A stretch of 64,000 bases of DNA from assembly GCA_947497945.1 (NCBI GenBank), contig CANMIP010000027.1, positions 1 through 64,000 on the forward strand. The letters run 5' to 3'. Position numbers and translations under genes: made by a program. Under the pieces are notes generated by a model. The model had not been told where the DNA came from. It made no database searches and saw only the letters and a program-made list of their open reading frames with translations. The stretch is from an uncultured Tropicimonas sp. (GTDB taxonomy: Bacteria > Pseudomonadota > Alphaproteobacteria > Rhodobacterales > Rhodobacteraceae). This document shows, piece after piece, positions 28,856 through 37,596 of the stretch (the first letter of the stretch is position 1; each line of letters starts with the position of its first letter).

Positions 28856-29851
28856 TTGACGGTTTGCGTTGCAAACTTGACCCTGACACCGCCTGTTCTG
28901 CTGGCGCCGCTCGCCGGGATCACGGATCTGCCCTTCCGGCAGCTCGTGTCCCGCTTTGGTGCCGGGCTGGTCGTGTCCGAGATGGTTGCCAGCCAGGAGA
29001 TGGTCCAGGCCAAGCCCGGTGTCCGGGAAAAGGCGGAACTCGGCTTTGGCGAGGGCAACACATCGGTGCAGATCGCCGGGCGCGAGGCGCATTGGATGGC
29101 GGAAGCGGCGCGGGTCGTGGAGGGCAATGGCGCGCGGATCATCGATATCAATATGGGCTGTCCGGCCAAGAAGGTGACCTCGTCGAGCGGCGCGGGGGCC
29201 TCCGGCTCGGCCTTGATGCGCGATCTCGACCATGCGCTGAGCCTGATCGAGGCGGTTGTCGGCGCGGTCTCCATCCCGGTGACGTTGAAATGCCGGTTGG
29301 GCTGGGATGACGAGAGCTGCAACGCCGCCGAACTGGCGCGGCGCGCAGAGGCGGCGGGCGTGAAGATGGTCACCATCCATGGCCGCACTCGGCAGCAATT
29401 CTACAAGGGCCGCGCCAATTGGGAGGCGATTGCCGAGGTCAAACAGGCGGTCTCGATCCCGGTCATCGCCAATGGCGACATCGTGGACGCGACAAGCGCG
29501 CGGGCGGCGCTGGCGGCTTCGGGCGCCGACGGCGTGATGGTCGGACGCGGCGCGCAGGGGCGGCCCTGGCTGCTGGCGCAGATCGCCGCCGAACTCTTTG
29601 GAACCCCGACGCCCGAGGTGCCCCGGGGCGCGGCTCTGGCCGGCATGGTGGCGGAGCATTTCGAAGCCATGCTGGAATTCTACGGCCCCGCGCTCGGCAA
29701 CAGGATGTCGCGCAAGCATCTGGGCTGGTATCTCGACCATGCAGGCGATCCGGCCGGGCTGCGGCGCCGGCTGCAGACAGAGACCGATAACACGGAGGTC
29801 CTGCGGCTCATCGCGGAAGCCTTCGACACGAGCAGGAAGGAAGCCGCGTAA
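28856..29851 (+). CDS. dusB: tRNA-dihydrouridine synthase
   Basis: A 331-residue FMN-dependent Dus enzyme that reduces uridines in tRNA. Marks are PLAGITDLPFRQL, IDINMGCPAKKVTSSSGAGA with the catalytic cysteine in GCP, VTLKCRLGWDDES, TIHGRTRQQFYKG and GADGVMVGRGAQGRPWLL. The best start is TTG at 28856 with AAGGA eight bases ahead; no ATG lies in the right place. It overlaps ntrB in a TAATG junction. The dusB-ntrB order is the classic alpha- and gammaproteobacterial one (first named nifR3), so dusB and ntr genes are likely one transcript. Confidence 0.94.
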   Translation: MTVCVANLTLTPPVLLAPLAGITDLPFRQLVSRFGAGLVVSEMVASQEMVQAKPGVREKAELGFGEGNTSVQIAGREAHWMAEAARVVEGNGARIIDINMGCPAKKVTSSSGAGASGSALMRDLDHALSLIEAVVGAVSIPVTLKCRLGWDDESCNAAELARRAEAAGVKMVTIHGRTRQQFYKGRANWEAIAEVKQAVSIPVIANGDIVDATSARAALAASGADGVMVGRGAQGRPWLLAQIAAELFGTPTPEVPRGAALAGMVAEHFEAMLEFYGPALGNRMSRKHLGWYLDHAGDPAGLRRRLQTETDNTEVLRLIAEAFDTSRKEAA

Positions 29852-30942
29852 TGCCGGGTTCAGGACGTATCTGGGCCTCGCTGCCCATCCCAGCCCTGGT
29901 CCTCGATCCCGAGGACCGGATCACCGCGATCAACCCCGCCGGGGAGCTGTTTTTCAACAAGACAATCAAGTCCCTGGAGGGCGATCTTGTCTATGACCGC
30001 TTGGCCATCGACGCGCCGATGGAGGAGGCGTTGGCCCGCGTGCGCAAGAACCGCTCGCCGCTCTTCATCAATGATGTCGATGTCGGCACGGGCGACAAGG
30101 CGCCGGTGATCTGCACCATCCAGGTCGCGCCATTCTCCAACGATACCGACCGGCTGCTCTTTCTCGTCTCGCCACGCGAGATTGCCGGCCGGCTCGGGCG
30201 TTCGATCTCGGCCGACAAGGCGGCAAAATCGGCGATCGGCATGGCCGAGATGCTGGCCCATGAGATCAAGAACCCGCTCGCAGGGATCACCGGGGCGGCA
30301 CAGCTTCTCAGCATGAACCTGTCCAAGGACGATCTCGAACTGACCGATCTCATCGTCGCCGAGACCCGGCGCATCGTGAAGCTGCTCGACCAGGTGGAGC
30401 AGTTCGGCAATCTGCGCCCGCCGCAGCTCAGGCCGGTGAACATCCACGATGTACTCGACCGGGCCCGCAAATCTGCCATGCTCAGCTTTGCCGCGCATAT
30501 GCATGTGGTCGAGGATTATGACCCTTCGCTGCCGCCGACCCATGCCGATGCGGACCAGCTTCTGCAGATCTTCCAGAACATGCTGAAGAACGCCGCCCAG
30601 GCTTCCGGGGGGCAGCCCGGCACGATCCGGCTGCGGACCTTCTACGACCAGAGCCTGCGTGTGCGCCGCAAGGGGCAGCCGACAAGCCGCGTGCCGCTCC
30701 AGATCGAGATCATCGATGATGGGCCGGGCCTTGCGCCCGAGATCGCAGACGAGATCTTCGAGCCCTTCGTCTCCGGCCGCGAGAACGGCACCGGGCTGGG
30801 GCTGGCGCTGGTCAGCAAGATCATCGCCGAACACAAGGGCTGGATTTCGGTGGAGTCGGTGCCCGGACGCACCGCATTCCGCATTTCCCTGCCCATTGCG
30901 CCGAAACAGAAAGTAGAACACCCCGACGAGGAGATCCTATAA
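29851..30942 (+). CDS. ntrB: Nitrogen regulation sensor kinase NtrB
   Basis: A 363-residue soluble histidine kinase. The N-terminal PAS domain (about residues 8-110; IPALVLDPEDRITAINPAG) precedes the dimerisation/phosphoacceptor region MLAHEIKNPLAGITGAAQLL with His137. The ATPase domain follows, with the N box QNMLKNAAQA and the G boxes IDDGPGLA and GTGLGLALV. It phosphorylates NtrC when nitrogen is short and is normally controlled by PII. Its ATG overlaps the dusB stop by one base, and ntrC begins at the next base after its own stop. Confidence 0.95.
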   Translation: MPGSGRIWASLPIPALVLDPEDRITAINPAGELFFNKTIKSLEGDLVYDRLAIDAPMEEALARVRKNRSPLFINDVDVGTGDKAPVICTIQVAPFSNDTDRLLFLVSPREIAGRLGRSISADKAAKSAIGMAEMLAHEIKNPLAGITGAAQLLSMNLSKDDLELTDLIVAETRRIVKLLDQVEQFGNLRPPQLRPVNIHDVLDRARKSAMLSFAAHMHVVEDYDPSLPPTHADADQLLQIFQNMLKNAAQASGGQPGTIRLRTFYDQSLRVRRKGQPTSRVPLQIEIIDDGPGLAPEIADEIFEPFVSGRENGTGLGLALVSKIIAEHKGWISVESVPGRTAFRISLPIAPKQKVEHPDEEIL

Positions 30943-32316
30943 ATGGACGGTACAGTTCTTGTCGCCGATGACGACCGCACGATCCGCACAGTTCTCACCC
31001 AGGCGCTGACGCGCGCCGGCTGCAAGGTCCACGCGACCTCGTCGCTGGTCACGCTGATGCGGTGGGTCGAGGAGGGAAAGGGCGATCTCGTTATCTCCGA
31101 TGTCATCATGCCGGACGGCAACGGCCTGGAAACCCTGCCGAAAATCACCGAGGCCCGGCCAGGCTTGCCGGTGATCGTGATCTCGGCGCAAAACACGATC
31201 ATGACGGCGATCCAGGCCGCCGAGGCGGATGCCTATGATTACCTGCCCAAGCCCTTCGACCTGCCGGACCTGATGAAACGCGCCTCCAAGGCGCTGGAGA
31301 CCAAGCGGCGCGCCCCGGTGAACCGTCCGGAGATCGACGTCACCGCGAGCCCAACCGACGATCTGCCGCTGGTTGGCCGCACGCCGGTGATGCAGGCGCT
31401 CTACCGGCTGGTGGCGCGGGTGATGAACACCGATCTCGCGGTGCTGATCACCGGCGAATCCGGCACCGGAAAATCGCTGATTGCCCGCGCGATCCATGAT
31501 TTCTCCGACCGCCGCACGCTGCCTTTCGTGGTCGCTGGCGCCGAGGAACTGGCGACCACGGACGGTCCGGCGACAATCCTCGCCAAGGCGCGCGGCGGCT
31601 CGGTGCTGTTCGACGAGGTGGCCGATCTCGACATGGAGACGCAGGGCCGCATCGTGCGGATGCTGGACGCGCTCTCCGACAGCGCTCCACGCGTCATGGC
31701 GACCTGCCAGGGCGACCTGATGCAGAAGATGGAAGCCGGCGCCTTCCGGCAGGATCTCTATTACCGGCTCGGCGGCGTGACGCTGAACGTGCCGAGCTTG
31801 CGCGAGCGGGTCGACGATATCCCGCTTCTGGCCGAGCATTTCCTTGCCCGCGCCGAGCGCGACGGCGCCGGGACGCGGCGGCTCTCGCCGGCGGCGATGG
31901 AACTCGTGCGCGCCTATTCCTGGCCGGGCAATGTACGCCAACTCGAGAACACCGTTCGGCGGCTGGTCATCACCTCCTCGGAGGAGGAGATCGGGCGCAC
32001 GGATGTCGAGTTGGTGCTGGGCAACCAGCCCGAGATCGAGCCGCTTGTCGGCGGCGGCGACGGCGAGAAGCTCTCGTCTTCGGTCGCCAAGCATCTGCGC
32101 CGCTATTTCGACCTGCATGGTGGTGTGCTGCCGCCGCCGGGGCTCTACCAGCGAATCCTCAAGGAGGTGGAAATCCCGCTGATCGAGATCGCGCTGGACG
32201 CCACGGGCGGCAACCAGGCCAAATGCGCGGACCTTCTTGGCATTAATCGCAATACCTTGCGCAAGAAGATCACCGATCTCGATATTCGCGTGACACGGCG
32301 CCGCAAATTGATGTAA
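30943..32316 (+). CDS. ntrC: Nitrogen regulator NtrC, Rhodobacter type without GAFTGA
   Basis: A 457-residue response regulator. The receiver domain has phosphoacceptor Asp53 (ISDVIMPDG). The AAA+ domain has Walker [13 protein letters not shown] at about 170-180 and Walker [11 protein letters not shown] at about 221. The C-terminal Fis-type helix-turn-helix reads [20 protein letters not shown]. The sigma-54 contact loop GAFTGA, expected near residues 203-215, is absent: the sequence runs [19 protein letters not shown] instead and is shorter. In Rhodobacter capsulatus, NtrC lacks this loop and activates sigma-70-type RNA polymerase. The same is inferred here. Confidence 0.95.
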   Translation: MDGTVLVADDDRTIRTVLTQALTRAGCKVHATSSLVTLMRWVEEGKGDLVISDVIMPDGNGLETLPKITEARPGLPVIVISAQNTIMTAIQAAEADAYDYLPKPFDLPDLMKRASKALETKRRAPVNRPEIDVTASPTDDLPLVGRTPVMQALYRLVARVMNTDLAVLITGESGTGKSLIARAIHDFSDRRTLPFVVAGAEELATTDGPATILAKARGGSVLFDEVADLDMETQGRIVRMLDALSDSAPRVMATCQGDLMQKMEAGAFRQDLYYRLGGVTLNVPSLRERVDDIPLLAEHFLARAERDGAGTRRLSPAAMELVRAYSWPGNVRQLENTVRRLVITSSEEEIGRTDVELVLGNQPEIEPLVGGGDGEKLSSSVAKHLRRYFDLHGGVLPPPGLYQRILKEVEIPLIEIALDATGGNQAKCADLLGINRNTLRKKITDLDIRVTRRRKLM

Positions 32317-32435
32317 AACCGCAACAGAGCCGTGGCAGCGGAGGCACGCCCTTCGGAAAGACCACGGGATATGGCGGTTCGCCGCCCGGATACCGCGACA
32401 TCTGGGTGGCTTAAACATCACGGGGCGCGAGAGTC

Positions 32436-34682
32436 TTGGCAGGCGCTTTCTGGCGGTTGAATTGGGATGGGTTTTCCCGGCTGCGCAATGCGCGGCGGGT
32501 ACAGACGGCTGGCACCTTCGCGCTGGTCGTGCTGGCGCCTGTCCTGGTCATCCTGACATTCCTGTTGCTCGGACCGCTGGCGCGAGGCGCGGGCTCTCCG
32601 GCGCTGCGCTTCGTGCTGATGATCGACCTGGTCTATGTGCTGGTGGTGGCGACGCTGGTGTTGCGCCGCATCATGGCGATGGTGGCGGCGCGGCGGGCGG
32701 ATTCCGCGGGCTCGCGGCTGCATATGCGCCTGACGGCGGCCTTTGCGGTGATCGCGCTGATCCCGGCCATCCTTGTTGCCATCTTCGCGGGTCTGACGAT
32801 CAATATCGGGCTTGAGGGCTGGTTCTCCGACCGGGTCCGAAATGTCGTCGGCGCCTCGCTGGCGGCGGCGGAGGCCTATGAAGAGGAGCACCGCCGGGAC
32901 CTGGAGGCGGATGCCTTGGTGCTGGCGACCTATATCAACGTTGCCCGCTCGACCCGCTTCGCGCTGTCCGATGGCGAGGTGCGGCAGGTCCTCACGCAGG
33001 GCCAAAGCCAGGTCCAGAGGGGGCTGCGCGAGGCCTATGTCATCGATTCCGCCGGCGAGATCCGCGCACGCGGCGAGCGGTCCTACCTTTTCGATTTCGA
33101 ACAGCCGAGCGCGGAGGCGATCGCCCAGGCGGAGGAGGGCGGCACCGTCATCATTCAGGACTGGGATGCCGACGAGTTTCGCGCCCTTATCAAGCTCAAG
33201 GCCTTTGGCGACCGCTATCTCTATGTCAGTCGCGATGTGGACGGCGACATCCTGGCACTGCTGGACGAGACACAGGAATCGATCCGCCTCTACAACCAGC
33301 TGGAAAACGAACGCGGGCGGATTCTGTTCGAGTTTTCGCTGCTCTATCTCGGCTTCGCGGTGATCCTCGTGCTGGCGGCGATCTGGATGGGGCTTTGGTA
33401 TGCGGAACGGCTCTCGCGACCGATCGGGCGGCTCGCCGGGGCGGCGGAGAAGGTTGGGCAGGGCGATTTGTCGGTTCAGGTCGCCGAGCCCGACAGCGAA
33501 GACGAAATCACGACATTGTCCCGTGTTTTCAACCAGATGACCCTGCAGCTCAAGGCGCAGCGGCAGGCGTTGCTGGAGACAAACGCCCAGATCGAGGCAA
33601 GACGGCGGCTGTTCGAGACGGTGCTGACCTCCATCACCGCCGGTGTAATCGGGCTCGATCCGGAAGGGCGCGTCGATTTCATGAACCCGGCGGCGGTGCG
33701 GCTACTGCAGCTGGACGAGGATGCCGGGGACCATCACGACGCGCTTGCCAAGACGGTGCCGGAATTCGCCGGGCTGCTGGCGCGGCTGCGGGCGGATGAA
33801 CGGTCGGTCACGCAGCAGGAAATCCGGATAACCCGCGATGGCCGCATGGAAAACCTGCTTGTCCGGCTGGCCGAACGGCGCTCGGAAGACGGGCGTCTTG
33901 AGGGCTATGTCGTGGCTTTCGACGATGTGACCGAGCTGGTCACGGCGCAACGCATGGCCGCCTGGGGCGATGTTGCGCGGCGGATCGCGCATGAGATCAA
34001 GAACCCGCTGACGCCGATCCAGCTCTCGGCAGAGCGGATCAAGCGGAAATTCGGCCGCAAGCTGGATCCCGAGGACAGCGAGTCACTCTCTTCAATGACG
34101 GACGTTATTGTGCGTCAAACCAATGACTTGCGGCGCATTGTGGACGAGTTTTCGAAATTCGCCCGGATGCCGGAACCGGACCGTCGCGATGCGGACCTGA
34201 CGCAACTGGTGCAATCTGCGGTGACCCTGCAGCGCCAGCAACTGGGCGAAACGCTGAGCTGGGACCTGCCCGAGACGCCGACCCCGGTGCTTGTAGACGA
34301 GACGATGATCGGCCAGGCGCTGACGAATATCATCAAGAATGGCGGTGAGGCCATTGAAAGCCTTGAGGAAAAAGGGGCTCCCGACGGGTTTGTGCCGGAG
34401 GTTCGGGTGAGTCTCGCCATGGTCGGATCGCAAGCCGTCATTCGGGTGGCCGACAATGGGATCGGGCTTCCGGAAGATCGCGGACGGCTCTTCGAGCCCT
34501 ACGTGACGACGCGCGCGAAGGGGACGGGCCTTGGTCTGCCAATCGTCAAGAAGATCATCGAGGAACATGGTGGCACGCTGGAATTGCGAGACGCGCCGGT
34601 CTTCGAGGGGAATGAACATCATGGGGCGCTGGCAGAGATCCTGCTGCCGCTCAGATCGGCTGTCGAAGCGGCGGCCGAGTAA
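32436..34682 (+). CDS. ntrY: Nitrogen regulation sensor kinase NtrY
   Basis: A 748-residue membrane histidine kinase. Transmembrane segments lie at about residues 28-48, 58-76, 101-122 and 301-322. A periplasmic loop sits between the last two, followed by HAMP (about 323-378), PAS (about 390-500), the phosphoacceptor RRIAHEIKNPLTPIQL with His519, and an ATPase domain (ADNGIGLP, GTGLGLPIV). It partners NtrX in an extracytoplasmic nitrogen or redox pathway of alphaproteobacteria. The start is a TTG at 32436 with a weak GAGAG ahead. It lies 119 bases after ntrC, suggesting a possible second promoter. Confidence 0.94.
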   Translation: MAGAFWRLNWDGFSRLRNARRVQTAGTFALVVLAPVLVILTFLLLGPLARGAGSPALRFVLMIDLVYVLVVATLVLRRIMAMVAARRADSAGSRLHMRLTAAFAVIALIPAILVAIFAGLTINIGLEGWFSDRVRNVVGASLAAAEAYEEEHRRDLEADALVLATYINVARSTRFALSDGEVRQVLTQGQSQVQRGLREAYVIDSAGEIRARGERSYLFDFEQPSAEAIAQAEEGGTVIIQDWDADEFRALIKLKAFGDRYLYVSRDVDGDILALLDETQESIRLYNQLENERGRILFEFSLLYLGFAVILVLAAIWMGLWYAERLSRPIGRLAGAAEKVGQGDLSVQVAEPDSEDEITTLSRVFNQMTLQLKAQRQALLETNAQIEARRRLFETVLTSITAGVIGLDPEGRVDFMNPAAVRLLQLDEDAGDHHDALAKTVPEFAGLLARLRADERSVTQQEIRITRDGRMENLLVRLAERRSEDGRLEGYVVAFDDVTELVTAQRMAAWGDVARRIAHEIKNPLTPIQLSAERIKRKFGRKLDPEDSESLSSMTDVIVRQTNDLRRIVDEFSKFARMPEPDRRDADLTQLVQSAVTLQRQQLGETLSWDLPETPTPVLVDETMIGQALTNIIKNGGEAIESLEEKGAPDGFVPEVRVSLAMVGSQAVIRVADNGIGLPEDRGRLFEPYVTTRAKGTGLGLPIVKKIIEEHGGTLELRDAPVFEGNEHHGALAEILLPLRSAVEAAAE

Positions 34683-34706
34683 ATTTAGTTGAGGGAGATC
34701 AGGAAT

Positions 34707-36119
34707 ATGGGCGACATTCTTATCACCGACGACGAACGCGACATCCGCGAACTTGTGGGCGATATCCTGCGGGACGAGGGCTTCTCTGTCCGTCTCGCAG
34801 CCAATTCCGAGGAGTGCATGGACGCCATCGAGGACGAGCCTCCGGCGTTGATGATCCTGGATATCTGGCTGAAGGACAGCAAGATGGACGGGATCGACAT
34901 CCTGAAATCGGTCAAGCGCGACAAGCCGGAAATCCCGATCGTGATCATTTCCGGCCATGGCAATATCGAGATCGCCGTCGCCGCGATCAAGCAGGGCGCC
35001 TATGACTTCATCGAAAAGCCTTTCAATATAGACCAGTTGCTGGTGGTGATCCGGCGTGCGATGGAGACATCCCGGTTGCGGCGGGAGAACACCGAACTGC
35101 GCCGCAAGGATACCAGCTCGGCCGATATGATCGGCTCAAGCGCGGCTTTCAAGGCACTGAAAAGCCACCTGGAAAAAGTCACGAAGTCCAATGGCCGGGT
35201 TATGCTGACCGGGCCGGCCGGTGCCGGCAAGGAGCTGGCGGCGCGCTATATTCACAGTGCGTCGAACCGGGCGGATGCGCCTTTCGTGACCGTGAATTCC
35301 GCCTCTATCGAGCCGGAGCGGATGGAAGAGGTCCTCTTCGGACGCGAGAGCTCCGAACGCGGCGTCGAGCCGGGCCTTCTGGAGGAGGCGCATGGGGGCG
35401 TGCTCTATTTCGACGAGATCGCCGATATGCCGCTGGGCACGCAGTCCAAGATCCTGCGGGTGCTGGTCGATCAACAGTTTCAACGGGTTGGCGGCGGCGA
35501 CAAGATCCGCGTCGATATCCGTGTCGTATCTTCGACAAATCGGGATCTGGAGACTGAGATCCAGGCCGGCAATTTCCGCGAGGAACTCTATCACCGCCTG
35601 AACGTGGTTCCGATCCGGGTGCCGGGTCTGGACGAGCGCCGCGAGGACATTCCGGAGCTGGCCGAGTATTTCATCGGCAGCTTCAATGAAAGCCAAGGCT
35701 TGCCGCTGCGCCGTTTGAGCGAGGAAGCGGTGGCGCTGCTGCAGACCATGCATCTTCCCGGCAATGTACGCCAACTGAAGAATGTCATAGAACGCGTTCT
35801 TATCCTTGGAGAATCCAACGAGGTGATCGGTGCACAGGAACTCGAAGGCGCCGAGCCCGGCGATGCCGAGGAAGGTCGTGTCGTCCTCTCCGGCGGGTTG
35901 GCAACGCTGCCGTTGCGGGAAGCGCGGGAGCTGTTCGAGCGCGAGTATCTCCTGACCCAGATCAACCGTTTCGGCGGCAATATCAGCCGTACGGCGACCT
36001 TTGTCGGGATGGAGCGTTCGGCGCTGCACCGCAAGCTCAAGTCGCTCGGCGTGGTGACCTCGTCCAAGGCCGGAACGCGCGTGGCGCATCTGGAAGAGAA
36101 CTCGGAGGCCGCCGAATAG
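34707..36119 (+). CDS. ntrX: Response regulator NtrX, GAFTGA replaced
   Basis: A 470-residue NtrC-family regulator. The receiver Asp52 lies in LMILDIWLKDSKMDG. Walker A is LTGPAGAGKELAARY (about 167-181) and Walker B LYFDEIADMP. The Fis-type DNA-binding end contains NISRTATFVGMERSALHRKL. At the L1 loop position the sequence is LFGRESSERGVEPG (about 210-223) instead of the canonical GAFTGA, so sigma-54 activation is unlikely. Loss of GAFTGA is known for NtrX of several alphaproteobacteria, including Brucella. The ATG at 34707 has GGGAGATCAGGA ahead. It follows ntrY by 24 bases. Confidence 0.95.
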   Translation: MGDILITDDERDIRELVGDILRDEGFSVRLAANSEECMDAIEDEPPALMILDIWLKDSKMDGIDILKSVKRDKPEIPIVIISGHGNIEIAVAAIKQGAYDFIEKPFNIDQLLVVIRRAMETSRLRRENTELRRKDTSSADMIGSSAAFKALKSHLEKVTKSNGRVMLTGPAGAGKELAARYIHSASNRADAPFVTVNSASIEPERMEEVLFGRESSERGVEPGLLEEAHGGVLYFDEIADMPLGTQSKILRVLVDQQFQRVGGGDKIRVDIRVVSSTNRDLETEIQAGNFREELYHRLNVVPIRVPGLDERREDIPELAEYFIGSFNESQGLPLRRLSEEAVALLQTMHLPGNVRQLKNVIERVLILGESNEVIGAQELEGAEPGDAEEGRVVLSGGLATLPLREARELFEREYLLTQINRFGGNISRTATFVGMERSALHRKLKSLGVVTSSKAGTRVAHLEENSEAAE

Positions 36120-36161
36120 GGGGGCGTTGACGCTCCTCGCGACCTCTGCCATGCCTGTCAC

Positions 36162-36180
36162 ACCCGGCGGATGGCCGGGT
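36162..36180 (+). terminator. Hairpin between ntrX and trkA
   Basis: A perfect 7-bp stem, ACCCGGC (36162-36168) with GCCGGGT (36174-36180), closes a GGATG loop and is followed by TTC. It sits 43 bases after ntrX and 26 before trkA. It may attenuate read-through from the ntr genes into trk. Confidence 0.4.
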
Positions 36181-36205
36181 TTCGGCATTCCGGGATTAAG
36201 GCGCG

Positions 36206-37582
36206 ATGAAAGTCATCATCTGTGGGGCGGGCCAGGTTGGCTGGCAGATCGCCCGGCATCTTGCCAGCGAACAGAACGACGTAACGGTGGTGGACAACAA
36301 TCCGGAGCTTGTTCGGCGGGCGACGGATACGCTGGATGTGCAGGGTATCGCGGGCTTCGCGAGCTATCCTGATGTGCTCGATCGCGCCGGGGCGCGGGAT
36401 GCCGACATGGTGATTGCGGCGACCTATTCCGACGAGGTCAACATGGTCACCTGCCAGGTGGCGCATTCGGTCTTCGGCGTGACCCGCAAGATCGCGCGGC
36501 TGCGGGCGCAATCCTATCTCGAAGCGATCTATCGCGATCTCTACAAGCGCGATCACATGCCGATCGACGTGGTGATCAGCCCGGAGCGCGAGGTGGCCGA
36601 GGCCGCGTTGCAACGGATCTATGCGCCCTCGACCTTCGACACCGAGAGCTTCCTCGACGGTAAGGTCCGGCTCCTCGGCATCCAGCTCGACGAGGATTGC
36701 CCGGTGCTGGACACGCCGCTGCGGCAATTGACCGACCTTTTCTCGACCCTGCGCGCCGTGGTCGTGGGGGTGCGCCGCGAGGAGCGGCTTTTTGCGCCGG
36801 AAGCCGGCGACCAGCTTTTTGCAGGCGACCAGATCTATGTCACCGCCTATCGCGGCGATGTCGAACGGACGCTGAGCATCTTCGGCAAGCCCGGGCGAAA
36901 GCAGGAACGTGTGGTGATCGTCGGCGCGGGCAATGTCGGCCTGGCGGTGGCCAAGGCGCTGGAGAAGAGCGAGACGCGGATCCGCGCACGGGTCATCGAG
37001 CAGAACCGCGCGCGGGCGGAGCTTGCGGCGGACGCGCTGGAGCGCACCATCGTGCTCAATGGCGACGGCATGGATGCCGAGGTGCTGGCCGAGGCCAGCA
37101 TCGACCGCGCCGATGCGGTGATCTGTGTCACCGATGACGACAAGGTCAATCTCCTGGCCGCGGTGCGCGCCAAAACAGCTGGCTGCAAGATGACCATCGC
37201 GCTGATCAACGACCCGACAATGGCCTCGCTGATGTCTCCGCTCGATATCGACGCCTATATCAACCCGCGCGCGACCACGGTCAGCTCGATCCTGCGCCAT
37301 ATCCGGCACGGGCGGGTGCGCGGCGTCTATTCGATCGGCGATGCCGAGGCGGAGATCATCGAGGCCCAGGTGCTCTCGACCTCACCGATCTCCGGCAAGG
37401 CGGTGCGCGAGATCGATTTCCCGGAAGGGGCGCTGCTGGGGGCGATCCTGCGCGACGAGGAAGTGATCAAGCCCCAGGGCGGCACCCGGATCCACGAAGG
37501 TGACTACGTGGTCATCTTTGCCATGGCAGCGGATGTGCCCGAGGTGGAGCGCCTGTTGCAGGTCTCCATCGACTTCTTCTAG
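36206..37582 (+). CDS. trkA: Trk potassium uptake regulatory subunit TrkA
   Basis: A 458-residue cytoplasmic peripheral subunit with the usual internal duplication. The first RCK/Rossmann domain starts at MKVIICGAGQVGWQIARHLA and the second at VVIVGAGNVGLAVAKALE (about residue 235). Each is followed by a TrkA-C ligand domain. It binds NAD(H) and gates the TrkH potassium channel. trkH starts 14 bases after its stop. The trkA-trkH pair downstream of ntrX is the standard alphaproteobacterial layout. Confidence 0.96.
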   Translation: MKVIICGAGQVGWQIARHLASEQNDVTVVDNNPELVRRATDTLDVQGIAGFASYPDVLDRAGARDADMVIAATYSDEVNMVTCQVAHSVFGVTRKIARLRAQSYLEAIYRDLYKRDHMPIDVVISPEREVAEAALQRIYAPSTFDTESFLDGKVRLLGIQLDEDCPVLDTPLRQLTDLFSTLRAVVVGVRREERLFAPEAGDQLFAGDQIYVTAYRGDVERTLSIFGKPGRKQERVVIVGAGNVGLAVAKALEKSETRIRARVIEQNRARAELAADALERTIVLNGDGMDAEVLAEASIDRADAVICVTDDDKVNLLAAVRAKTAGCKMTIALINDPTMASLMSPLDIDAYINPRATTVSSILRHIRHGRVRGVYSIGDAEAEIIEAQVLSTSPISGKAVREIDFPEGALLGAILRDEEVIKPQGGTRIHEGDYVVIFAMAADVPEVERLLQVSIDFF

Positions 37583-37596
37583 GGGCGCGCCGCGCG

